NCBI GenBank assembly: GCA_020852055.1 | Contig: JADZBP010000029.1 | Coordinates: 1 to 41,925 of the forward strand | DNA from: Candidatus Latescibacterota bacterium | GTDB taxonomy: Bacteria; Latescibacterota; UBA2968; UBA8231 | Direction of reading: 5' to 3' | Length of the DNA stretch: 41,925 nucleotides | Notes under the pieces: generated by a model | Told to the model about the DNA's origin: nothing | What the model saw: only the letters and a program-made list of their open reading frames with translations | Database searches by the model: none | Program-made: the position numbers and the translations under genes | Shown: piece by piece, positions 32,301 to 40,016 of the stretch | How positions within the stretch are numbered: the first letter of the stretch is position 1 | Layout of the letters: each line of letters starts with the position of its first letter

Positions 32301-34004
32301 CGTGCCGGCGAGGCAGCGCAGCAGGCCTTCGGGACTGAGGGAATAGACGCGGTGGTTGCCGGCGTCGGCAACAAAAAGCATCCCCCCTGGGCCGAAGCTC
32401 AGGTCCACGGGCAGGGCCAGGGCGCTCTGCAGGGCCGGGCCGCCCTCGCCGGCGGGCAATTCGCCGCCGCCGGCGACGGTGAGCAGGTTGCCGCTGCGGT
32501 CGAGTTTGCGGATGCGATGGTTGCCGCTGTCGGCGATATAGAGGTTGCCCTGCGCATCGCAGGCCCGGCCCATGGGCTGATCCAGCAGGGCCAGGCGGGC
32601 CGGGCCGCCCTCGCCGCCAAAGCCGGGCAGGCCGGTGCCGGCGACGGTGAGCAGGTTGCCGCTGCGGTCGAGTTTGCGCACGCGGTGATTGGCGCTGTCG
32701 GCGATATAGAGGTTGCCCTGGCCGTCGAAGGCCAGCCCGGCCGGCTGGTTGAGCAGCGCCGCCCGCGCCGGTTCGCCTTCTCCCCCGAAACCGGGCAGGC
32801 CGGTGCCGGCCACCCGCTCGATGATGCCGTCGGGGCGCACCCGGCGCACCAGATGGTTGCGGCGGTCGGCGATATAGAGGTTGCCCTGCAGGTCGTAGGC
32901 CAGGCCAAAGGGCTGGTACAGGGAGGCGTTGAGGGCCGGGCCGCCCTCGCCGCTGGCGCGCAGCAGGCCATTGCCGGCCAGGGGCAGCGGGCTGCCCTGA
33001 TCCTGGACCACCACCACCCGGCGCTGGCCGTAGTCGGCCACCAGGATGCGGCCCTGGCGGTCGACGCTGAGGGCCTTGGGTTCGGCGCCGGGGTCGAATT
33101 GGGCCAGCACTACCAGGGTGGAGTCGGCTTCGAGGCGCAGCAGACGCGGCCCCAGCTCGTCGAGGATCAGCAGCCGGCCCTGCAGGTCGAGGTCCAGGTC
33201 AATCGGTTTGAGGCTGGCCTGGCGGGCGGGCCGGCGGCCGCTCCAGGACAGTTCGCTGCCGTCGCCGGCCAGGGTGGCGATGCGCCCCTGGGCGTCCACG
33301 CGGCGCACGCGGCGGTTGCCGGTATCGGCCACGTAGATGACCTGGTCGGGACCCACGGCCACGGCGCGCGGGTCGGCCAGCCGCGCCAGGGCCGAGGGCC
33401 CGCCGTCGCCGCCAAAACCGCGCTGGCCATTGCCGGCCACCGCCCGGCCGCGGCCGTCGGGGTCGAGCTGCCAGACGCGGTGGTTGGCGCGGTCGGCCAC
33501 CAGCACATGGCCGGCGGCATCGGTGGCCACCCCGTAGGGGGCGAAACCGTTGGCGGAGCCGGCCACCAGGCCGTGATCGGGACCCATGAAGGGGCGCAGG
33601 TGGCCGTCGCCCGAAAGGACGCGGAGCTGGCGGTTGCCCAGGTCGACGATGTAGAGCTGGCCCTCCGGCCCCAGGGCCAGGCCGGCGGGCACGGCCAGGG
33701 CGCTCTGGCGGGCGGGCAGAATCCGGCTGTCGAGCCCGTACCGGCCATCCCCGGCCACGGTGGTTACCCGCCCGTCGCGATCAACCATCCGCACCAAGTT
33801 GAACTGCTCGTCGGCCAGGTACACCGAGCCGTCCGGGGCCGCCAGCACGTCCTGGGGCAGGAGGCTGGTCTCCAGGGCCGGCCCGCCTTCGCCCAGGCCG
33901 CCGCCGGCGAGGTATTCCCCTTCACCGGTGGTGAACAGATCGGAGGCCTCCAGGCGCAGCGGCAGCGCGGCCAGGACCAGGGAAAGGAGCGCAAACCCAA
34001 GCAT
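29325..34004 (-). CDS. Giant secreted NHL-repeat protein with SPD-2/Hydin-like repeats, cohesin-like region and C-terminal sorting domain
   Basis: A 1559-aa exported protein. A signal peptide (MLGFALLSLVLAALPLRLEA) is followed by about twelve NHL beta-propeller repeats (25 to about 670; period 56 residues, e.g. GNLYIADSANHRVRKLDRSG), so at least two propellers. Residues about 960-1330 contain four Ig-like 'choice-of-anchor' units of the ASPM/SPD-2/Hydin type (LDFGPLRVGQ, LDFGAVPVGG, VDLGLSRIGQ). Residues about 1335-1475 resemble a cohesin-type sandwich (PLLEGDLFTIPLQLQEARQL). The end (YPNPFNAEVVLQYQ ... WDGRDQEGRPAGSGIYL) is a FlgD-like/type IX-style sorting tail, as in the M6 protease. Surface adhesion or binding of carbohydrate or protein is plausible; no catalytic motif was seen. 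Confidence 0.85.
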   Translation of the reverse strand: MLGFALLSLVLAALPLRLEASDLFTTGEGEYLAGGGLGEGGPALETSLLPQDVLAAPDGSVYLADEQFNLVRMVDRDGRVTTVAGDGRYGLDSRILPARQSALAVPAGLALGPEGQLYIVDLGNRQLRVLSGDGHLRPFMGPDHGLVAGSANGFAPYGVATDAAGHVLVADRANHRVWQLDPDGRGRAVAGNGQRGFGGDGGPSALARLADPRAVAVGPDQVIYVADTGNRRVRRVDAQGRIATLAGDGSELSWSGRRPARQASLKPIDLDLDLQGRLLILDELGPRLLRLEADSTLVVLAQFDPGAEPKALSVDRQGRILVADYGQRRVVVVQDQGSPLPLAGNGLLRASGEGGPALNASLYQPFGLAYDLQGNLYIADRRNHLVRRVRPDGIIERVAGTGLPGFGGEGEPARAALLNQPAGLAFDGQGNLYIADSANHRVRKLDRSGNLLTVAGTGLPGFGGEGGPARLALLDQPMGRACDAQGNLYIADSGNHRIRKLDRSGNLLTVAGGGELPAGEGGPALQSALALPVDLSFGPGGMLFVADAGNHRVYSLSPEGLLRCLAGTGERGAGLDGTPATRAALDQPLGLVADGSGGVFVADTGNARLVHIDSDGVLRVVASDTGRPSRLTLDTRGNLVLADLVQHRVTRLPLARQFADAGQRVSTSFSYQIESEAALDQPGLLELVAEPTSGALYLTHHEGVEQVLPTRRAFAAFQASAYRTLLSPASLGPGLLLATPPALGRPQPLTRIAASGEGKPLYLPLDYLGDAADALATAGGRLYLYQQASGQVLRLNERRLESAAFLSAGPALLEGNAQGALYLAQVQSRELWRAEDLDQDGSFTSPGELRRVAQLPERPVALSYGTELFIGVAGGRLYRLGEEDRLEELASGFAPALLDLAATPDGVIHVLEGDAYGGRLLRLSPPAPQVEAWPPRLDFGPLRVGQAGNRQLVLRNRGTLPVELMATQDASLRLSPAASLRLAAGETRTLDLAYTPGARGAQADTLYWRAPGGTALLQVPLSSQGLAPDLKLSAASLDFGAVPVGGEGRQVLALTNPGSAPLQYRLELRGAYRLDRAGEGQLPAGAAMQLPLSFLPAQRRAYADTLLIYTDVPEAPVRRVLLKGRGGQPELAALPASVDLGLSRIGQARRYRLELRNQGEVELHLDQVLTGSRLLLPSPRRLSIPPGQTAAIELSFTPRDTTLVQGELNFTTDDPARPRVRLPFSGRGSRTYLHAAASRHLFSPTAVDQVDSWELVVRNLHPHNTLALQTRAEGPYQIIEAPARLEPGQQGLVRLAFRPTQAGPSRGRLLLNTDQREQLVIALEGRGLAPTLLSLGAPLLEGDLFTIPLQLQEARQLDGLNLELALPGQLEYAGMDFPAEAIAGPPLLLVDTGEAGQLGLGLSFAGPVDGGGLVGLLRLRLVGPSPASLPLALRRAVIRSASGAADTLALPAPLELIAGPAAKAAVPGVLGLEAPYPNPFNAEVVLQYQVPQAQPLSLLIYNTTGQVMRTLYSGLAAAGTYRQVWDGRDQEGRPAGSGIYLAVLRTPATQITRQLLILH
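32473..32840 (-). repeat. Tandem 168-bp repeats inside the NHL-repeat gene
   Basis: Neighbouring units begin at 32473, 32641 and 32809, exactly 168 bases (56 codons, one NHL repeat) apart. The first two share a 38-base identical block that starts GCGACGGTGAGCAGG on the plus strand, plus identical internal blocks around GCGATATAGAGGTTGCCCTG. The third is more diverged. Recent unit duplication within the propeller. Confidence 0.75.
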
Positions 34005-34034
34005 GACAAACCTCGTAGGCAGGGGGTATCAGGA

Positions 34035-34064
34035 TAAATATCCGCATGGACACCGGCAGGGCAA
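34035..34064 (-). promoter_or_regulatory. Possible promoter of the NHL-repeat protein
   Basis: On the minus strand: TTGCCC (34059-34064), 18-base spacer, TATTTA (34035-34040), about 30 bases before the ATG at 34004. Weak match, but the only candidate in the divergent 122-base gap. Confidence 0.35.
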
Positions 34065-34071
34065 TACCCGC

Positions 34072-34100
34072 TTGCCGGGGCGGACGGGGCGCGGTAGTTT
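34072..34100 (+). promoter_or_regulatory. Possible promoter of the sugar ABC binding protein
   Basis: TTGCCG (34072-34077), 17-base spacer, TAGTTT (34095-34100), followed by a GGAGG site and the ATG at 34127. The -35 is good, the -10 is poor. Confidence 0.35.
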
Positions 34101-34126
34101 AACACACCTTTTTCTGGAGGCTGGAG

Positions 34127-35299
34127 ATGAGAAACAGGATGGGCGCCCTGCTTTTGGTGCTGGGGCTGGCGGCAGCGGCTGCCGCGGAGGAGTGGCACGG
34201 TTTCGACCCGACCGGGTTCGGCGGACTCATGCTCAAGCCGGAGCAACTGCAGGCCATGGTGGCCGAACTCAGGCCGCTCCGGCCGCCCAAAAACGGCGAT
34301 CATTATGTTTTTGCCTTCGCCAATCTGCAGCGCGATATGGCCTTTGGCATCAAGGTCGAGGAGGGCATCAAGGCCAACGCCGCGGCGGCGGGGATCGAGT
34401 TGCTGCTGGCCGACAACCGGCTCGACGGGCCCACGGCCCTGGCCAATGCCGAGAGCTTCGTGCGGCGCGGGGTGGACTTTGTCATCGAGTTCCAGACCGA
34501 CGTGAACTTTGGCCCCACCATCATGCAGAAGTTCGCCCGGGCCGGCATCGGGGTGGCGGCCATCGACATCCCCATGCCCGGGGCCATCTTCTTCGGGGCC
34601 AACAATCCCCGCTCCGGCTTCATGGGCGGTTCGTACCTGGCCCAGGCAGGCCTGGCCCGCTTCGGGGCCGAGGCGGTGGCCAAAGGGTATCTGGTGGTGG
34701 GCGAACTGCCGCAGTCGGGGGCCATCCCGGCCATGCGCACCGAGGGGCAGATCGCCGGCTTCCTGGCCGGGGTGCCCGGTTTTCCGGCCGATCACCTGAT
34801 CCGCATCGACACCAAGAACACCCTGCAGTACTCCTTCCAGCAGATGCGCAACGTGCTGAGCCGCATCCCCCCGGGCGTGCCGCTGCTCTTGCTGGCCATC
34901 AACGACCAGTCGGTGACCGGCATGGTGCGGGCGGTGCAGCAGGCGGGCCGGCAGGCGGAGCTGATCGCGGTGGGCAACGGCGCCGACGAGTTGGAGACCC
35001 TGGCCAAAGAGGAGCCCCTGGTCGCCTCGGTAGCCTACTTCCCCGAGCGCTACGGCAACTACCTCATCCCCCTGGGATTGGCGGCGCTGGCGGGCCGGCC
35101 GCTGCCGCCGGCGGTGCTGGTCGAACACCTGATGGTCACCCGGGCCAATATCTGCCAGTACTATCCCGACTTTCCCTGCCAGGAACAGGGGCCGGGATTT
35201 GCCTATCTCTTCCCTCAGGAGGCCTTTGGCCGCCACCTGGCCGGGCTGAAGGGCAAGGCGGAGCTTGCCGGGTACGAAACCCTCATCCCTTCCCGCTGA
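34127..35299 (+). CDS. Sugar ABC transporter substrate-binding protein (RbsB-like)
   Basis: A 390-aa periplasmic binding protein. The signal peptide is MRNRMGALLLVLGLAAAAAA, then EEWHGFDPTG. The core follows the LacI/RbsB periplasmic fold: HYVFAFANLQRDMAFGIKVE (first strand-helix), DNRLDGPTALANAESFVRRG, DFVIEFQTD, AAIDIPMPGAIFFGANN (where RbsB has the second lobe binding loop) and LLLAINDQSVTGMVRAVQQA. A long C-terminal extension past the second lobe contains CQYYPDFPCQ. Ligand probably a pentose, hexose or similar polyol. The permease follows 10 bases after the stop. Confidence 0.87.
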   Translation: MRNRMGALLLVLGLAAAAAAEEWHGFDPTGFGGLMLKPEQLQAMVAELRPLRPPKNGDHYVFAFANLQRDMAFGIKVEEGIKANAAAAGIELLLADNRLDGPTALANAESFVRRGVDFVIEFQTDVNFGPTIMQKFARAGIGVAAIDIPMPGAIFFGANNPRSGFMGGSYLAQAGLARFGAEAVAKGYLVVGELPQSGAIPAMRTEGQIAGFLAGVPGFPADHLIRIDTKNTLQYSFQQMRNVLSRIPPGVPLLLLAINDQSVTGMVRAVQQAGRQAELIAVGNGADELETLAKEEPLVASVAYFPERYGNYLIPLGLAALAGRPLPPAVLVEHLMVTRANICQYYPDFPCQEQGPGFAYLFPQEAFGRHLAGLKGKAELAGYETLIPSR

Positions 35300-35309
35300 G
35301 CGGCGCCCC

Positions 35310-36275
35310 GTGTCCCGGTTTTTCGCGTTGATCGCCAGGCCCTGGGCCGGGGTGGGCTTGCTGCTGCTTTTCTACCTGGGGGTGGTGGTCTGCTTCGCCC
35401 TGCTCTCGCCCTGGTTCCTCACCTTCGATAACCTGGTCAGCATCGGGGCGAATATGGCCTTCATCGGTCTGATGGCGGCAGCGCAGACCCCGCTGATCAT
35501 CGCCGGGGGGCTGGACCTGTCGGTGGCGGCAGTGGCCGGGTTGGCCGGGGTGGTGGTGGCCCTGTTGCATGCCGGGGGCATGGACGTGTGGCTGGCGGCG
35601 CTGCTGGCCCTGCTGCTGGGCGGGGGGATCGGGGCGCTCAATGGCGTGCTCACCACCCGCCTGCGTTTTGGCCCCTTCATCGCCACCCTGGGCACGATGA
35701 GTGTGGTGGGCGGGCTTTCCCTGGTGCTGACCGGCGGTCTGACCAAGCCCCTGCTGGTGGACTCCTTTGCCTGGCTCGGCAATGGACAACTGCTGGGCCT
35801 GCCGGTGCCCCTGCTGCTGATGCTGGCGGTGTACGCGGTGTTGGGCTGGGTGCTGCGCCACACCTGCTTCGGGCGGTACGCCTATGCCCTGGGCAGCAAT
35901 GCGGTGGCCAGCCGGCTGGTGGGGGTGCCGGTGGAGCGCATCCAGTTGGTGTTATATGCGGGTTCGGGCCTGAGCGGGGCGCTGAGCGGACTGGTGCTGG
36001 CGGCCATGCTGGGGGCCGGCGCCCCGGATGCGGCGGGCAAACATCTGTTGACCGTGGTGGCGGCGGTAATCCTGGGCGGCACCAGCCTCCTGGGAGGGCG
36101 GGGGAGCGTCTGGGGGACCTTGCTGGCGGTGTTGCTGCTGGGCACCCTCAACAACGGGCTGACCTTGCTGGATGTGTCGAGTTTCTGGCAGGACGTGACG
36201 CGGGGGGCGGTGCTGCTGGTGGCCATCGGCCTGGACCAGCTGCGCAGCCGGGCGCTGGGGGAGCGAGGGGGTTGA
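35310..36275 (+). CDS. Sugar ABC transporter permease (RbsC-like)
   Basis: A 321-aa inner-membrane permease of the branched-chain/ribose (BPD_transp_2) family. About ten hydrophobic segments run from LLLLFYLGVVVCFALLSPWF to GAVLLVAIGL. Family motifs include GGLDLSVAAVAGLAG (about 77-91), GALNGVLTTRLRFGPFIATLG (GxxNGxl...PFIxTLG) and AVILGGTSLLGGRGSVWGTL, the EAA-like loop. I took the GTG start (GTGTCCCGGTTT) because earlier readings overlap the binding protein. Neither this gene nor its neighbours supply the RbsA-type ATPase: the next gene is a peroxiredoxin hybrid 150 bases away. Confidence 0.9.
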   Translation: MSRFFALIARPWAGVGLLLLFYLGVVVCFALLSPWFLTFDNLVSIGANMAFIGLMAAAQTPLIIAGGLDLSVAAVAGLAGVVVALLHAGGMDVWLAALLALLLGGGIGALNGVLTTRLRFGPFIATLGTMSVVGGLSLVLTGGLTKPLLVDSFAWLGNGQLLGLPVPLLLMLAVYAVLGWVLRHTCFGRYAYALGSNAVASRLVGVPVERIQLVLYAGSGLSGALSGLVLAAMLGAGAPDAAGKHLLTVVAAVILGGTSLLGGRGSVWGTLLAVLLLGTLNNGLTLLDVSSFWQDVTRGAVLLVAIGLDQLRSRALGERGG

Positions 36276-36325
36276 TGGTCCGGCGGCAGCACCGGCAACC
36301 AGGTCCAGCGGACCGCGCCGGGTGC

Positions 36326-36354
36326 TTGCTGTCCGCACCGATTCCGGGTATAGT
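36326..36354 (+). promoter_or_regulatory. Predicted promoter of the peroxiredoxin-glutaredoxin gene
   Basis: TTGCTG (36326-36331), 17-base spacer, TATAGT (36349-36354), then AAAGGAGAG close to the ATG at 36426. It lies in the 150-base gap after the permease and separates the redox gene from the transport genes. Confidence 0.5.
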
Positions 36355-36425
36355 CAAAGGTACGGCCACCCCACCCCCGATCCTCAGTTGCCGCCGGGGC
36401 CAAACCAGCAAAGGAGAGATCAGCC

Positions 36426-37160
36426 ATGTTGCCCAATCGCGAAGGCCAAAAGGTTCCCAAAGTCGCGTTCCGGACCCGCACCGACGAGGGCTGGCTGGAG
36501 GTGACCACGGACCAGCTTTTCAGCGGGAAGACCGTCGTGCTCTTCGCCCTGCCCGGCGCCTTCACCCCTACTTGCTCGTCCAAACACGTGCCGCGCTTTA
36601 ATGAACTGGCGTCGGTCTTCAGGCAGAACGGGGTCGACGACATCCTCTGCCTTTCGGTGAACGACGGCTTCATCATGAAGGCGTGGAAGAAGGACCAGGA
36701 CGCCGAAAACATCACCTTCATCCCGGACGGGAACGGGGAGTTCAGCGAGAAAATGGGGCTGCTGGTGGACAAGAGCCAGTTGGGCTTCGGGAAGCGGTCC
36801 TGGCGCTAGTCCATGCTGGTCAAGGACGGGGTGATCCAGAAGATGTTCATCGAGCCGGAGGTGGAGGGGGACCCCTTCGAGGTGTCGGATGCGGACACGA
36901 TGCTCGACTACATCAATCCCAAGGCGGCCAGGCCGGCTTCGGTGTGTATCTTCACCCTTCCCGGATGCCCCCACTGCGCCCGCGCCAAGGCGCTGCTGAA
37001 GGAGAAAGGGATCACCTTCGAGGAGATCGTGCTCATGCAGGATGCGACCTACACCTCGCTGCGGGCGATCACGGGCCAGGACACGACCCCGCAGGTGTTC
37101 GTCGGGGGCAAACTCATCGGCGACGACGATGCCCTGGAGGCGTACCTGCGCAGCCGCTAG
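36426..37160 (+). pseudogene. Hybrid peroxiredoxin-glutaredoxin (Prx5-Grx type) interrupted by one in-frame TAG
   Basis: A peroxide-reducing hybrid known from Haemophilus-type Prx5-Grx proteins. Peroxiredoxin half: [16 protein letters not shown] with the peroxidatic Cys50, then [13 protein letters not shown] and the GFGKRSWR end of the domain. Codon 128 (36807-36809) is TAG, where the family has a Tyr (KRSWR-Y-SM). The same frame continues without shift, SMLVKDGVIQKMFIEPE, into a glutaredoxin half with the active site GCPHCARAK (Cys181-Cys184), TPQVFVGGKLIGDDD and a TAG at 37158. Total 244 codons matches an intact hybrid. The change looks like a single TAC/TAT-to-TAG base substitution. Other genes here use TAG as a normal stop, so readthrough is not expected in general. 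Confidence 0.85.
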
Positions 37161-37184
37161 GCCAGCGTCTGCCGGTGGCCGATC

Positions 37185-37997
37185 TCAGCCGGTGAGCCCC
37201 TCGCGCACCTGCTGGAGCAACCAGTCGTTCTGCTCGGCGATGCCCTCGCAGAGGCGGGCGGCGGCCATGAGGGGGAACCAGCGGCGGTATACGTCGCGGC
37301 GGGCAGGGGCGGCGGCGAGGTAGGTGTCGAGATAGGTCTGGTGGAAGTGCTCCATGGCCTGGCGCAACGCGGGCGGAACGCCGCTGGTTTCGATGTGCCC
37401 GCGGAATAGCAGCACACTGCGCGCCAGGTCGGCGGCCGGGCAGCCGCGGCTGGCGTCGATCCAGTCGATGATCACCGGGCCGGCGGGAGAGAGGATCAGG
37501 TTGCCGGGATGGAAGTCCCCGTGGCAGAGCCGGTCGCCGACAGGTTGCCGGGCCAGCGCCTGCAGGGCGGCTTCGCGCTGGGCCGGGGAGAGCAGCGGGG
37601 CCTCGCCGAGGCGGCGGGCCAACACCTCCCGCTGGGCCGGCAGGGAGTCGGGGGCGGTGCGTTCGTGCAGGGCCAGGTGCAGCTGGGCCAGTTGTCGCGC
37701 CGCCGCCTCGAAGTAGCCGGGCTCGCGCTCCAGCCGCGCCATCATCGACTCGCCCTCGACCCGCGCAAAGACCAGCCCGGTCCGCTCGCCGAGCTGGACG
37801 ATCTCTCCCACCGCCGGCACCGGCAGCCCCAAGGCGACGGCGATGGCGGTCTTGCGCCGCTCGCTTTCAGCATCGCCGGCCCAGACCCAGGGGTGGCAGA
37901 GCTTGAGCACCTGCCCCTCCCCCCAGGCGTGGATCTCGGCGGTGCGGCCGGCAGCGAGTTTTTCGCCTAGAAGCCCAGTTCCGGGACGATGGGGCAT
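37185..37997 (-). CDS. Aminoglycoside phosphotransferase (APH)-family small-molecule kinase
   Basis: A 270-aa kinase of the APH/choline kinase fold. The ATP-binding N-lobe starts GTGLLGEKLAAGRTAEIHAW (note GRTAEI as the Gly-rich loop) with a Lys in QVLKLCHP. The catalytic loop is LCHGDFHPGNLIL (about 178-190), followed by the metal-binding GPVIIDWIDASRG. It may phosphorylate a sugar, an aminoglycoside-like compound or another alcohol. The start overlaps the 3' end of the M24 peptidase gene by 31 bases, a larger overlap than elsewhere in the window; a shorter start downstream is possible. Last gene of the five-gene minus-strand block from 41712. Confidence 0.8.
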   Translation of the reverse strand: MPHRPGTGLLGEKLAAGRTAEIHAWGEGQVLKLCHPWVWAGDAESERRKTAIAVALGLPVPAVGEIVQLGERTGLVFARVEGESMMARLEREPGYFEAAARQLAQLHLALHERTAPDSLPAQREVLARRLGEAPLLSPAQREAALQALARQPVGDRLCHGDFHPGNLILSPAGPVIIDWIDASRGCPAADLARSVLLFRGHIETSGVPPALRQAMEHFHQTYLDTYLAAAPARRDVYRRWFPLMAAARLCEGIAEQNDWLLQQVREGLTG

Positions 37998-39031
37998 TTG
38001 GTCAATTCCTCCGGTCCCTTGGCGGCTACGTAGATCATATTCTCCACCCGCGCCCCGCCCACTCCCGGCACGTAGACCCCCGGTTCGCAGGAGAGGGCGT
38101 CGCCCACCTGCAGCACATCGCCGCTGTCGCGGTTGATGCCGGGCCGGTCGCCGCCCAGGCCCAGGCCGTGGCTGAGGTGATGAACGAAGTATTTGGCCCA
38201 GCCCTTGGCCGCGTAGGTATCGACCACCCCCTGATAGATCTTGCGGCCCTCGGCGCCGGGCACCATGGCCTGCGAGGCATTGCGGTACGCCAGGTGCACG
38301 GTGGCCAGCAACTCGCGCTGCGCCGGCGCGCCCTCGCCGACGATGACCGCCCGCGTCATGTCGCCCAGGTAGCCGTGTACGTAGCAGGCCATGTCGATGA
38401 AGAGCATGTCCCCCTCCTTGATCACCCGGCGGGGGTCCTCGCCGCTGTCCAGGTAATAGGTGCCGATGCCCACCGCCGGGTTCATCACCGCGTATTCGGC
38501 GCCGGCCTTGAGCATGGCGGCGGTGCCCTCGGCGGTCACCTCGAGGGTGGTGAGTCCGGGACGCACGGCCTTGAAGGCGGTCGTGATGCCCAGGTCGGCG
38601 ATGCGGGCGGCCTCGCGCATGAAGGCCAGGTCCCGCTCGTCCTTGGTGCGGCGCAGCACCGCGCCCACGTCGTCGATCACCACCTCGGTGCCGGGGATCT
38701 GCGGGTTGAGGTGGTCCGAGACGATCTTCTTGAGGCCGGCTTTTTTCAGGTACGCGTCGAGCTGCTCCATCGGCGAGGGATCACCCAGCTCGCAGGGGAT
38801 GATCTCGCAGTTGGGCAGCATATCGCGGCAGGCGTTGCTGATCCAGATCCCCGGAAAGACCACGGTGCGGTCGGCGCTGAAGAGGATGGCGGGGGCGCTG
38901 CCGCGCGAGATCACCGTGCTGGGATCGGGGTGGTCGAGGAAGTAGAGCTGGTTGGGGCGGCTCTGGGCCAGGAAGGCCTGGGCCCCGGCCCGGTCGAGAA
39001 CCTCGGCGAGTCGTTGGCGGCGCGAGTACAT
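37967..39031 (-). CDS. M24 family metallopeptidase (Xaa-Pro aminopeptidase/creatinase fold)
   Basis: A 354-aa pita-bread fold enzyme. The N-terminal creatinase-like domain (1-125; QLYFLDHPDPSTVIS) leads to the catalytic domain, whose five metal ligands can be read: Asp in LFIDMACYVHG, Asp in GYLGDMTRAV, His in HHLSHGLGL, Glu in SCEPGVYVPG and Glu in ARVENMIYVA. All are intact. Similar proteins include Xaa-Pro dipeptidases, creatinases and related amidinohydrolases. It lies between a nucleoside hydrolase and the APH-like kinase. A substrate such as a dipeptide or a creatine-like compound cannot be chosen. Confidence 0.9.
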   Translation of the reverse strand: MYSRRQRLAEVLDRAGAQAFLAQSRPNQLYFLDHPDPSTVISRGSAPAILFSADRTVVFPGIWISNACRDMLPNCEIIPCELGDPSPMEQLDAYLKKAGLKKIVSDHLNPQIPGTEVVIDDVGAVLRRTKDERDLAFMREAARIADLGITTAFKAVRPGLTTLEVTAEGTAAMLKAGAEYAVMNPAVGIGTYYLDSGEDPRRVIKEGDMLFIDMACYVHGYLGDMTRAVIVGEGAPAQRELLATVHLAYRNASQAMVPGAEGRKIYQGVVDTYAAKGWAKYFVHHLSHGLGLGGDRPGINRDSGDVLQVGDALSCEPGVYVPGVGGARVENMIYVAAKGPEELTKCPIVPELGF

Positions 39032-39070
39032 ACGAACCTCTGGCTGGGATGCAGGGTGAGAGGGGCCGCC

Positions 39071-40009
39071 CTATTGTAGCAGGCGGTCGAGAAAAAGTTC
39101 GAGAAAACCGGGCACGTTCACCTTGACGGCGCATTCGACCTGGCGGCCGACCAGATGGTCGTCGATCACGAAGGGCCGGCGGTCCACCACCAACTGGCCC
39201 GAGGTCAACTGGCCTTCGGGTTCCACGTCGATGAACATCGGTTTCACCTCGCACAGCGCCGGGAAGATCGACAGGCCCACGGCCAGGGGATCGTGCAGGT
39301 GCATACCGCGGCGGCCGTAGAGCTGGGTCTCGAAGGCCATCACCGTCTGGGTGGCTGCGGCGCAGAAGCGGGCCAGCGCATCGGTGCGGCCGGCCAGGCG
39401 CGCCTCCAGCAGGTCCTGGTCCAGCCAGAGCTGGCGGGCGGCCTCCAGCGGGATCAGGGCGATATTGGCCCCCGAATTGATGACCTGGCGGGCGGCGTGC
39501 GGGTCGGCGTGGAAATTGAACTCGGTGTGGGGGGAGATGTTGCCCGGCTCGTGCAGGACCCCGCCCATGATCACCAGCCGGCGGCACTGGCTGAGGATGC
39601 CGGGCCGTTTCGCCTCGGCCATCGCCAGGTTGGTCAGCGGGCCGGTGGCCACCACGATCACCTCGCCCAGGCGGGCCTCGATGCCCTCGATCAGGAAGTC
39701 GATGGCGTCGCCGGCCGGCATGGCCTCGGGGTCGGGCAACTCGGCGGCGCCCAGCCCTTCGGCCCCGTGCACCTCGTAGGCGTGGCGCGCTTCGCCGACC
39801 AGGGGTCTGGCCGCCCCCATACACACCGGGATATCGGTGCGACCGACCAACTCGAGCACCTTGAGGGCGTTCTCGGTGGTCTGGTCCAGCGGCATATTGC
39901 CGCTGGTGGTGGTCAGGCCGATGATCTCCAGTTCCGGAGAGTGTACGGCCATGAGCAAGGCGAGGGCATCGTCCACCCCCGGGTCGATATCGAGGATCAC
40001 AGGTCGCAT
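39071..40009 (-). CDS. Inosine/uridine-preferring nucleoside hydrolase family protein
   Basis: A 312-aa N-glycosidase of the IUNH family, which splits ribonucleosides into base and ribose. The hallmark DIDPGVDDALAL (about 6-17) has the calcium-binding Asp cluster. VVATGPLTNLAMA, VIMGGVLHEPGNISPHTEFN and FNFHADPHAARQVINSG follow, and the final metal-binding HDPLAVG lies around 236. The start is an ATG preceding MRPVILDIDPG; longer readings are shadow. The upstream epimerase ends 7 bases before. Rather short sequences between the motifs argue for a normal, active enzyme. Released ribose may connect with the RbsB/RbsC-like genes nearby, but that is speculation. Confidence 0.9.
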   Translation of the reverse strand: MRPVILDIDPGVDDALALLMAVHSPELEIIGLTTTSGNMPLDQTTENALKVLELVGRTDIPVCMGAARPLVGEARHAYEVHGAEGLGAAELPDPEAMPAGDAIDFLIEGIEARLGEVIVVATGPLTNLAMAEAKRPGILSQCRRLVIMGGVLHEPGNISPHTEFNFHADPHAARQVINSGANIALIPLEAARQLWLDQDLLEARLAGRTDALARFCAAATQTVMAFETQLYGRRGMHLHDPLAVGLSIFPALCEVKPMFIDVEPEGQLTSGQLVVDRRPFVIDDHLVGRQVECAVKVNVPGFLELFLDRLLQ

Positions 40010-40016
40010 CAGGGCC

